Assembly: GCA_018663815.1 (NCBI GenBank)
Contig: JABJPQ010000071.1
Span: 1-5,991 of the forward strand
Length of the DNA: 5,991 nucleotides
Origin: Halobacteriovoraceae bacterium
GTDB lineage: Bacteria > Bdellovibrionota > Bacteriovoracia > Bacteriovoracales > Bacteriovoracaceae
Direction of reading: 5' to 3'
Part shown: positions 1 to 5,754 of the stretch, in pieces
Layout of the letters: each line of letters opens with the position of its first letter
Numbering within the stretch: the first letter of the stretch is position 1
Made by a program: the position numbers and the translations under genes
The notes under the pieces: model-generated
Told to the model about the DNA's origin: nothing
Database searches by the model: none
The model's input: the letters and a program-made list of their open reading frames with translations, nothing else

Positions 1-509
1 CCATTGGCATGTCCTGTTTTACCCTTGGAGCCGATCCCCCAACACTTAGTAGAGTTATCATCTAAGATAGCACAAACAGAATGGTAATTTACAGACAGAA
101 CATCTTCAATCGCAAGGGTGTTATTAATCGTTCGACCCGTTCCAAGATCGACATATTCAAGATTATTTCCCATATGGTTTTTGGCAAAACCTCTACTGGT
201 TCGATCTCCTAAACCTAGTTGGCCATAATTATTATAACCAAAACATTTTAATTTATTATCTGTAGTTATGGCACAGGTTGAATATCTTCCAACTTTAACA
301 CCTTTAACTTGAACTCCAGCTCCGAGGTTAACAGCTTCAAGATTATCACCTAACTCGTTTGCATCATCAGTTAAATAATGGTTTGCATCTGGTCCGGTAT
401 GAGCGGCGTTACCAATACTATAGGTAGCTTGTCCCCAACACTTAGTATCTGAAGTGAGAAGGTCTGAAAATGTTGTCACACAAGTATGTCCAAGTCCTGT
501 TCCAATTTG
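1..509 (-). repeat. RCC1-type beta-propeller repeats (at least three, array continues past the left edge)
   Basis: Three units follow the Ig-like block in the minus-strand lipoprotein. Their paired cysteines are at residues 354/368, 423/433 and 490/500, giving a 67-69 residue period. The cores read HTC...TKCWG, STCAI...LKCFG and SVCAI...TKCWG, and the second continues into YGQLGLGD, the characteristic RCC1 signature. RCC1 repeats normally close into a seven-bladed propeller, so about four more blades may lie to the left of the window; that is inference. The two cysteines in each blade could form a disulfide in the oxidising envelope. Confidence 0.8.
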
Positions 510-1541
510 TTTGGGAACAAATGTTTCAACGCTAATGCTATCGGTGTAATTATTTAAATCAGTAACCTTAACAACTGTGGTGTCCGAGTCAGAAGGGGCC
601 GTGAAAAATCCGGTAGCTCCCACAATTGAACCTCCGCCAGATATGATTGAAAATGTATAGGGAGGGGTTCCGTTGGTGGCAGAAAATGTCATTGATCGGT
701 TGATGCCAACTTTGTCTCTAGGTCGATCAATTTGCGGACTATCCACAATAATAATAATGGCATCGACAGAATTATTTGCACTATCCGTTACCCGCACAAC
801 TGATGAACCAGTAGAGGTCGGTCCAATGTAAACACCAGTTGCCGCATTAATACTTCCAGTTCCAGTTAATATTGAATAGGTATAAGGAAAGTCTCCTCCT
901 GTCGCAGAAAAACTTATTTGTTCGCCAAAACCAATTGTTTGAGTTGTAGGGGTAATAATGAGACTTGGATTAACTGTTATGGCCGCAAAGGCTGAATTCG
1001 TAGAAGAGTCTCTTACCTCTATAACAGCAGAACCAGAAACGACTCCGGTAGCATCATATAAACCAGTGGATGAGTTAATAACACCATCTCCAGCAACAAT
1101 TGAGTAGGAGTAGGGTGGAAGTCCACCTGATCCTGTAAGCAAAATAGTATCACCTTCATTTATAGTAGTACTCGTTGGACTAATAGATATTTGAACCGCA
1201 ATCGCAATGGTTGCATAAGCCTCTTCACCTAGTGCATCGATAGCTTTTACGACAGCAGTACCAGCAACAGAGGAGGCCGTAAAAAAACCGTCACTTGCTA
1301 CTGTTCCAGCTCCAGAGTCCAGACTGAATTCATAAGGAGCTTGTCCTCCGCTGGCTTGAAATTGGGCTGATTCCCCAACAAAAAGTGTTTTATTGGAAGG
1401 AGATACGGACATAAGGTTAATGTTTACATCAGGAGTTGTTTTTACACCAAAGGCATCTTGGGCAGAGTCTCCTCCACCATTACATCCACCAATGAGTGTG
1501 AGTGAAATCAGTAAATATAAAGTTCGTATAAAACTTTTCAT
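1..1541 (-). CDS. Large surface lipoprotein with four Ig-like repeats and RCC1-type propeller repeats (3' end outside window)
   Basis: The frame is open from the ATG at 1541-1539 to the window edge with no stop (513 complete codons), so the C-terminus is missing. The first 20 residues form a lipoprotein signal peptide: MKSFIR, a hydrophobic stretch, then the lipobox I-G-G-C with Cys20 as the lipidated residue. Asn follows the Cys, so there is no Asp +2 retention signal, which suggests outer-membrane delivery if enterobacterial rules apply. Residues about 44-341 hold four Ig-like repeats sharing a GG-x-x-PY-x-[YF]-S core. From about 345 there are three RCC1-type repeats with C-x-n-KC[WF]G cores, the second followed by GYNNYGQLGLGD. 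The protein is probably an exposed binding or adhesion protein; the ligand is unknown. It is transcribed away from the motor operon, so a shared function is not implied. Translation probably starts from the purine-rich tandem Shine-Dalgarno just upstream. Reading frame and architecture are firm; function is not. Confidence 0.9.
   Translation of the reverse strand, partial: MKSFIRTLYLLISLTLIGGCNGGGDSAQDAFGVKTTPDVNINLMSVSPSNKTLFVGESAQFQASGGQAPYEFSLDSGAGTVASDGFFTASSVAGTAVVKAIDALGEEAYATIAIAVQISISPTSTTINEGDTILLTGSGGLPPYSYSIVAGDGVINSSTGLYDATGVVSGSAVIEVRDSSTNSAFAAITVNPSLIITPTTQTIGFGEQISFSATGGDFPYTYSILTGTGSINAATGVYIGPTSTGSSVVRVTDSANNSVDAIIIIVDSPQIDRPRDKVGINRSMTFSATNGTPPYTFSIISGGGSIVGATGFFTAPSDSDTTVVKVTDLNNYTDSISVETFVPKQIGTGLGHTCVTTFSDLLTSDTKCWGQATYSIGNAAHTGPDANHYLTDDANELGDNLEAVNLGAGVQVKGVKVGRYSTCAITTDNKLKCFGYNNYGQLGLGDRTSRGFAKNHMGNNLEYVDLGTGRTINNTLAIEDVLSVNYHSVCAILDDNSTKCWGIGSKGKTGHAN
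519..1412 (-). repeat. Four tandem Ig-like protein repeats of about 75 residues
   Basis: Within the minus-strand lipoprotein, residues about 44-117, 118-191, 192-267 and 268-341 are diverged copies of one unit. Each has a GG (NG in the last) followed by a PY core, with the core Tyr at residues 70, 144, 220 and 295, a regular 74-76 residue period. Each then has a G-x-G-[TSV]-[VI] turn, a G-[FLV]-[FY] strand, and an ending like V-[VIR]-x-x-D. This is the pattern of bacterial Ig-like beta-sandwich domains that act as stalks or spacers on surface proteins. The copies are similar in protein but not obviously at DNA level, so they are old duplications. Boundaries are approximate. Confidence 0.75.
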
Positions 1542-1550
1542 AACCTTTTT

Positions 1551-1564
1551 CTTCCTCCCTCCTT
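1551..1564 (-). promoter_or_regulatory. Tandem Shine-Dalgarno for the Ig/RCC1 lipoprotein
   Basis: On the minus strand this reads AAGGAGGGAGGAAG. It holds overlapping anti-SD matches: AAGGAGG (1564-1558), GGAGG (1558-1554) ending 12 nt before the ATG, and AGGAAG (1556-1551) ending 9 nt before it. It fixes the ATG at 1541 as the start, in agreement with the signal peptide beginning there. Confidence 0.7.
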
Positions 1565-1571
1565 ATTATCT

Positions 1572-1599
1572 CTTATAAAATCACAGTACGTAGTTTCAG
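1572..1599 (-). promoter_or_regulatory. Candidate sigma-70-type promoter for the Ig/RCC1 lipoprotein
   Basis: On the minus strand a -35-like CTGAAA (1599-1594, 4 of 6 to TTGACA) is followed after 16 nt by a -10-like TATAAG (1577-1572, 5 of 6 to TATAAT). Transcription would begin near 1565, leaving a leader of about 24 nt that just includes the Shine-Dalgarno. The sequence is AT-rich and such matches occur by chance, so this is a candidate only. Confidence 0.35.
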
Positions 1600-1786
1600 G
1601 TGCTTATAGCGCCAATTATTTTAGAATTAAAGATATATGCCCACTTTTGTAGGTAGTTATCTAGCCACTTTAATTCAATACTTTAACGGAACATCTCAGT
1701 GAATACTTAATGCAAGAAGTGCTTAGCCACCCTTTACGAAACAAATAGGTAAATATTTCTTAATAAAACCCGAAACGTATATTGCT

Positions 1787-2395
1787 ATGAAAATATTTTT
1801 AAGCCTTTCTTTTTTTATTTTAGTGAGTTGTGCTGGTTTTAACCCAGTACATATCGAGAGTAATCCGTCTCGTGCGAAAGTATCTATGTATGACGAAGAA
1901 CAAAAAAAATTCGTTGAAGTAGGGGAGACTCCCTTTATTTTGAATCAAAAAAAGAAAGAAGATATCGTTAAGAGTCAAAATAGTTTTATTGCCTTTAAGG
2001 TTGCAAGACCTGGTTTTGTTATTGAACACATTATCTATGATTTAAAAACAAAAAAGAAAATGACTTATCTTTTACAGTTAAAAGAAATTGAATTGTGGAG
2101 TGATAGCTCTGCTGAGTATTCTAGTAAGTTAGCAAATGATATTGCTAAAAAAGTTCAAAAATTAAATCGGTATATTTTAGCAAAACAACTTAGTAAAGCC
2201 TTGAATATTGTCTCAAAACTAATTGAGCAATACCCAAAAGCCTATGTGTTTTATGATATTAAAGGCAGTATCCATTTATTAAAAGGAAACACTAAACAAG
2301 CGATAACAAGTTTTAAATCTTCCTTGTCCATCAATCCAGATAATATTGAATCCGCTAAGGTTTTAAAAATTTTGGAAAGAAGGAGGCGTAAATAA
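1787..2395 (+). CDS. Envelope lipoprotein with PEGA-like segment and C-terminal TPR repeats
   Basis: This 202-residue protein heads the motor operon. Residues 1-15 are a lipoprotein signal peptide ending in the lipobox L-V-S-C, with Cys15 lipidated and Ala at +2, so it probably sits in the outer membrane facing the periplasm. Residues about 22-54 resemble a PEGA module: IESNPSRAKV, then a charged turn, then VGETPF. From about residue 125 the chain is helical, and 152-186 is a good tetratricopeptide repeat (spaced G, A, F and a final NPDN), preceded by a weaker one at about 128-151. The end is strongly basic (RRRRK). TPRs usually bind partner proteins, and with motA starting on its stop codon it may be a periplasmic scaffold for the motor; that is inference. 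The start is supported by the signal peptide, although no clear Shine-Dalgarno precedes it. The specific family is not recognised. Confidence 0.88.
   Translation: MKIFLSLSFFILVSCAGFNPVHIESNPSRAKVSMYDEEQKKFVEVGETPFILNQKKKEDIVKSQNSFIAFKVARPGFVIEHIIYDLKTKKKMTYLLQLKEIELWSDSSAEYSSKLANDIAKKVQKLNRYILAKQLSKALNIVSKLIEQYPKAYVFYDIKGSIHLLKGNTKQAITSFKSSLSINPDNIESAKVLKILERRRRK
2381..2386 (+). promoter_or_regulatory. Consensus Shine-Dalgarno of motA
   Basis: AGGAGG lies inside the last codons of the lipoprotein gene, 8 nt before the motA ATG at 2395. It is the strongest ribosome-binding site in the operon and fixes the motA start; stop and start share one base in TAATG. Confidence 0.85.
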
Positions 2396-3195
2396 TGAGA
2401 TCCTCTGTTCTAGGGTTAATGGCCGGAATCTTTATCATTTGTTGGGCCGTGGTTCAAACAAGTGATGATGTTAATTCCTATTTAAACTTACTTTCATTAG
2501 TTATTGTCTTTGGAGGAACACTTTCAGCAGCTATTATTACCCACGGATTTCATAAACTCTACGCAATATTTAAGATGTTTTTTAAAGCATTTAAAACGGC
2601 AAAATATAATAACGTAACCGTGGTTAACGAAATTGTCGATATTTCCAAACGTATGCAAAATGGTGAAAGCGTTGAAAAATTGCAAGAGTTAAATGTCCAT
2701 CCTTATGTAAAAGACGGATTGAGACTTATCTATAATAAATTTAGTGATGATAAAATTATAAATATTAGTCGCACGATGCTTAATGAAAGAATTTCATTTT
2801 ACGAAGAAAGTGTTGATCGGCTAGAAGTTTTAGCAAAGTATCCACCTGCTTTTGGAATGATGGGGACAATTATTGGTCTTATTGCAGTTCTTAAAGAAAT
2901 GGGATCAGATACAGGTATTGAAAGCGTTGGACCCAATATGGCCGTTGCTCTCATCACAACTCTCTATGGTATCTTTATTGCCAATTACATTATTCATCCT
3001 ATAAGTGATAATCTCTATGCGAGATCTCAAACAGATTTAAAAGTAAGACGAATTATTGCAGAAGGTATTTTGCTTTTAAATAAAAAAGAAGACCCTATTT
3101 ATGTAAGGGAAGTACTTTTAGGATATTTATTGCCAAATGAAAGAATGGAGTTTGAAAAAGGGAATTCAAAAACAGAAACAAAGGTGGCGGCATGA
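2395..3195 (+). CDS. motA: MotA/PomA-family stator protein (ion-channel subunit)
   Basis: This 266-residue protein is a MotA-family stator subunit, which with MotB forms the inner-membrane channel that turns ion flow into torque. Four membrane helices are visible: about 4-20, 31-50, 151-169 and 180-203. A long cytoplasmic loop (about 52-148) contains LRLI at 109-112, matching the segment that carries the rotor-contacting Arg90 in E. coli MotA. Helix 3 has the family signature PPAFGMMGTIIGL (Pro151, equivalent to E. coli Pro173). Helix 4 has MAVALITTLYG and then HP with Pro202, equivalent to Pro222. The Thr-Thr-Leu-Tyr-Gly segment and GTIIGL resemble sodium-type PomA/MotP more than E. coli MotA. 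The C-terminal tail (about 205-266) is charged and cytoplasmic. The gene overlaps its neighbours on both sides (TAATG before, ATGA after). MotA family membership is secure; ion choice and cellular role are not. Confidence 0.95.
   Translation: MRSSVLGLMAGIFIICWAVVQTSDDVNSYLNLLSLVIVFGGTLSAAIITHGFHKLYAIFKMFFKAFKTAKYNNVTVVNEIVDISKRMQNGESVEKLQELNVHPYVKDGLRLIYNKFSDDKIINISRTMLNERISFYEESVDRLEVLAKYPPAFGMMGTIIGLIAVLKEMGSDTGIESVGPNMAVALITTLYGIFIANYIIHPISDNLYARSQTDLKVRRIIAEGILLLNKKEDPIYVREVLLGYLLPNERMEFEKGNSKTETKVAA
3181..3187 (+). promoter_or_regulatory. Shine-Dalgarno-like site of motB
   Basis: AAGGTGG lies 4 nt before the motB ATG at 3192, within the end of motA. It supports the ATGA-overlapping start, and translation is probably coupled to motA. 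Confidence 0.55.
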
Positions 3196-3878
3196 GCGAA
3201 AATATTCACAAGCTTCACTTTGCTTCAGCTGATGTACATGAAGTTCAAATTCAAGCCAGAAAGCGCAAGCCCCGTGCTGCCGCTAACGGTTGGGTTATGA
3301 GTTTTGCTGATATCGTTACCGTTTTATTATGTTTCTTTATTATTTTTTATATGTTGGAAAAACAATATGATCACAACTACGGTTTTGGGCCTAGCGCAGG
3401 AACTGTGCAAGAATATAAAGCAAAAATGCAACAACCAGAAATACTCTCATTAATTGAAACTTTTCATCAATTACCAAAAGCAGTCGTGAAAAATAAAGCG
3501 CAGTTTATTGAAGTCCATTTCCCTCCCGAAATGTTTTTTGAAAGTGGAAAGACGAAGCTTACTGAAAGTGGCTTAAGCGTGATGCAAAAATTAGTTGAAC
3601 CAATGAAAAAAGTTAAAAGTGGATATATTCTCCAAATTCAAGGATACACTGATGATGCGAGTGTGCGTAGATTAGATTCTCGTTGGTGGAAAAATAATAT
3701 GGAACTTTCAATTCAAAGAGCACTTGAGGTCTATGAATTTTTTATAAAACATGGAGTGGAGAGAAAAGTCTTGAGTGTTACTGGCTTTGGAGCCAATAAA
3801 CCTCTTGTAAACGAAACGAACGATATGCAAAGGCGTATTAGTTTGAAGTTTGAACCGGTGTTAGATGTTAAAAAGTAA
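3192..3878 (+). CDS. motB: MotB/PomB-family stator protein with OmpA-like peptidoglycan-binding domain
   Basis: This 228-residue protein is the partner of the preceding MotA; it carries the ion-binding aspartate and anchors the stator to the cell wall. A short basic cytoplasmic tail (RKRKPR at 23-28) precedes one membrane helix, about 34-55. That helix contains WVMSFADIVTVLLCFF, with Asp40 equivalent to E. coli Asp32. The F-A-D and C-F-F pattern is closer to sodium-type PomB than to the YADF of E. coli MotB. A linker of about 48 residues, including the plug region, leads to an OmpA/MotB domain (about 104-222). Its marks are QGYTDD (Asp154), NMELSIQRA (Arg176), GFGANKP and MQRRISL; Asp154 and Arg176 fit the peptidoglycan-diaminopimelate-binding pair. 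At 228 residues it is shorter than E. coli MotB (308), mostly through a compact linker. Its last 14 bases overlap the next gene. Confidence 0.95.
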   Translation: MSENIHKLHFASADVHEVQIQARKRKPRAAANGWVMSFADIVTVLLCFFIIFYMLEKQYDHNYGFGPSAGTVQEYKAKMQQPEILSLIETFHQLPKAVVKNKAQFIEVHFPPEMFFESGKTKLTESGLSVMQKLVEPMKKVKSGYILQIQGYTDDASVRRLDSRWWKNNMELSIQRALEVYEFFIKHGVERKVLSVTGFGANKPLVNETNDMQRRISLKFEPVLDVKK

Positions 3879-5754
3879 AATGAAACTACTTATTTTATTT
3901 TTATTACTCTTTCCTCATGTAGGGAATGCGTACTTTAATAAAGCTCAAAAAGCAGAGCTTAATCGGAAAATATTTAAAACAGAACAACATCTGAAAACGG
4001 TTATAACTCGTGATTTGAAATTAGCGACGGGAGTAAAAGAAGTTCTGGTTGATATAAAAATAAAAGTTAACAAAAGACGTATCTATGATGAAGTCGCTTC
4101 GATAGATGATAATTGGCAAGAAATTAAGGATCTTCAATTACCGAGTATGTTTATCGATACAGATCAGCAAACGAGATTAAAAGAAGTAAAGAGTATTAAA
4201 GTTGAAAATGTCCTAGGACATATTAAAGCACTTACTCTTATTATTTCGACTCCTTATGACATAACAAACAAAACAAAACTTGCAGAACAAGTAAAATTTG
4301 TCCTAGCCGCTAATTATAATCGCTTTGATAAAGTTAAATTAAAAATTGATTTTAGAAAAGAAGAAACTTTACTTGAGGATAATCGTGACAAAAGCTTATC
4401 TGCACCAAATTATACAAAAATATTTAATGATATGAAGTCCTATGCACCTTACTTGTTTACTGCAGCCGGTGTTATGGGAGTCATCATGCTCTTGTTTTTA
4501 TTTTTATTTAAGGGCTCAATGAATAAAATGGCCGAAGCCATTGATGAAGTAGAAGTTTCAGGGAATTTAACAGCGAGCTTAACACCTCCTAAAGAAATGT
4601 CAAAAGAATTGGATACTTTCAATTCCAATATTGATAAAGGTTTAACAGCTAGCGGAGATGCTACGATTGCAACATATATTGAGTTGGTAGATAAAATTCG
4701 CTCACTTATTAAAACAAATAAGGAACTAGTCTTTGAGATGATTTCACTACATTTTCACTTAGGCGAAGTTAATAAAATTCTTATATTATTAAATATATTA
4801 GCACCTCATGACCGGGAAGAGTTTTATCAAACATTACCGGCAAATCACTTAAAAGATTTAAAAAGTTATGTCGTTCATCAAGCAGATAAGCTTTACCAAG
4901 ACGAAGATAAACTCAATGGTATTGCCCAAGAAATATTTAGAGTGATTAGTGTTGCGATGGTAAAGCCAGAGAGCTTTTATCAAATCTATCTTAAAAAAGT
5001 CATGTCCTCATTAACGGCAGTTGAAATTGCAAATATCATTCGTGCCTGTAATCCAAATGAGTTGATGTATTTTTTAAATAATGTTGACGGTGTTAAGTTA
5101 GCATTTGTAACAGCAACAAATGATTTAAGTGATATTGATTTTTATGCTACGACGGAAGAACTAAGCTGTGAGGATGCCAAAGTATTTGTGCATAAGCTAG
5201 CAAAATTTATTTATGTAAAAGATCAAAGAATTGAGGATAATGCGAATACTAAAATTATCCCAAACCTTAGTGATGCAATGGAAATTAAATATATCGAATC
5301 AATGGGATTATCTCCAGACCTGACTTTTAAAAACTTAGTGTATGCTGATTTAGAATTTTCTCAAAACTATATTAAAGAATTAAGTTTTGAAGAAATATGT
5401 TCATTCTTAGCACTTTTTTCTGATGATGAAAGAGAAGAGTTTATCTCCATATTGCCAACTTTAGTTGCGGAACGAGTTGTAAACCAAGGGGTTGAGTTAA
5501 ATGAACGTACATTTTCCATAAAAATAGACCTGTATAGTCAGTTGAAAGAACGCTACTTAATCAGACAAAAGGAAAATGTTCAATTGCTAGATAGTAATTT
5601 AAACTCACTGGAAGATCATTTCTCACAAGGAGAGGAAGATCAAAAACTACTTGTTGACCAAGATGCCAACGATGCAGAATCAGATTCTGATGATAGCTCT
5701 GAAGCGGAAAGCTTAATTGATAAAAAGGGAAAAGATGAAAATGATGTTGCCTAA
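3865..5754 (+). CDS. Membrane protein resembling a truncated FliF (RBM3 plus membrane helix) fused to a FliG-like cytoplasmic region
   Basis: This 629-residue protein is probably the rotor-side partner of the upstream stator. Residues 1-22 are a signal peptide, with likely cleavage after GNA. Residues about 30-165 resemble FliF ring-building motif 3: TGVKEVLVDIKIKV recalls the GPGNVRASVSVDLDF segment, and IKALTLIIST followed by LAEQVKFVLAAN and VKLKIDF recalls the end of that domain. A strong membrane helix follows at about 195-215. The cytoplasmic part is helical: about 265-360 and 365-450 look like FliG-style helical units. About 487-567 aligns with FliG-C (FKNLVYADLEFSQNYIKEL against FEDLLLLDDRSIQRLLQEV, then DDEREEF and LVAERV against PLREKF and RAADIL). 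The tail from about 588 is acidic. The FliF N-terminal helix and RBM1/2 are absent, as is a FliG EHPQ motif. The start could instead be the ATG at 3880 (Met6), which leaves no overlap with motB; neither has a strong Shine-Dalgarno. The gene is certain; the fusion reading is an eye-alignment from memory. Confidence 0.9.
   Translation: MLKSKMKLLILFLLLFPHVGNAYFNKAQKAELNRKIFKTEQHLKTVITRDLKLATGVKEVLVDIKIKVNKRRIYDEVASIDDNWQEIKDLQLPSMFIDTDQQTRLKEVKSIKVENVLGHIKALTLIISTPYDITNKTKLAEQVKFVLAANYNRFDKVKLKIDFRKEETLLEDNRDKSLSAPNYTKIFNDMKSYAPYLFTAAGVMGVIMLLFLFLFKGSMNKMAEAIDEVEVSGNLTASLTPPKEMSKELDTFNSNIDKGLTASGDATIATYIELVDKIRSLIKTNKELVFEMISLHFHLGEVNKILILLNILAPHDREEFYQTLPANHLKDLKSYVVHQADKLYQDEDKLNGIAQEIFRVISVAMVKPESFYQIYLKKVMSSLTAVEIANIIRACNPNELMYFLNNVDGVKLAFVTATNDLSDIDFYATTEELSCEDAKVFVHKLAKFIYVKDQRIEDNANTKIIPNLSDAMEIKYIESMGLSPDLTFKNLVYADLEFSQNYIKELSFEEICSFLALFSDDEREEFISILPTLVAERVVNQGVELNERTFSIKIDLYSQLKERYLIRQKENVQLLDSNLNSLEDHFSQGEEDQKLLVDQDANDAESDSDDSSEAESLIDKKGKDENDVA

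Larger units (their letters stand above)
1542..1786. other. Divergent intergenic region between the lipoprotein gene and the motor operon
   Basis: These 245 AT-rich bases contain the ribosome-binding site and candidate promoter of the leftward gene. They must also hold the promoter of the rightward operon, but I see no convincing -35/-10 pair for it. TTTACG at 1733-1738 has no well-spaced -10, and TATATT at 1778-1783 is too close to the ATG. No terminator-like hairpin, tRNA or long inverted repeat was seen. The first rightward gene also lacks a recognisable Shine-Dalgarno before its ATG at 1787. Confidence 0.6.

Noticed and set aside
1393..1578. 61-codon plus-strand open frame
   Set aside because: It lies antisense to the start of the lipoprotein gene, whose frame has a signal peptide, ribosome-binding site and repeats; its translation shows no domain-like pattern.
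1611..1618. GCCAATTA, similar to the -10 of a flagellar sigma-28 promoter (GCCGATAA)
   Set aside because: No TAAA-like -35 lies about 15 nt upstream (the position holds AGTT), so the match is probably chance.
1778..1783. TATATT as a -10 box for the rightward operon, implying a near-leaderless transcript
   Set aside because: Transcription would begin inside the gene just past the ATG, and there is no -35-like sequence at the right distance.
1820..2029. 69-codon minus-strand open frame
   Set aside because: It is antisense inside the TPR lipoprotein gene, has low-complexity Phe/Leu content and no ribosome-binding site; it reflects the AT-rich composition.
2395..3878. TolQ/TolR, ExbB/ExbD or AglQ/AglS-type pair instead of MotA/MotB
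   Set aside because: The first protein has four helices with the MotA PPAFG...GTIIGL and TTLYG signatures, and the second carries a full OmpA-type peptidoglycan-binding domain, which TolR/ExbD lack.
3865..5754. An ordinary fliF or fliG gene
   Set aside because: FliF would carry an N-terminal membrane helix plus RBM1 and RBM2 before RBM3, and FliG has no signal peptide or membrane helix; this protein mixes parts of both.
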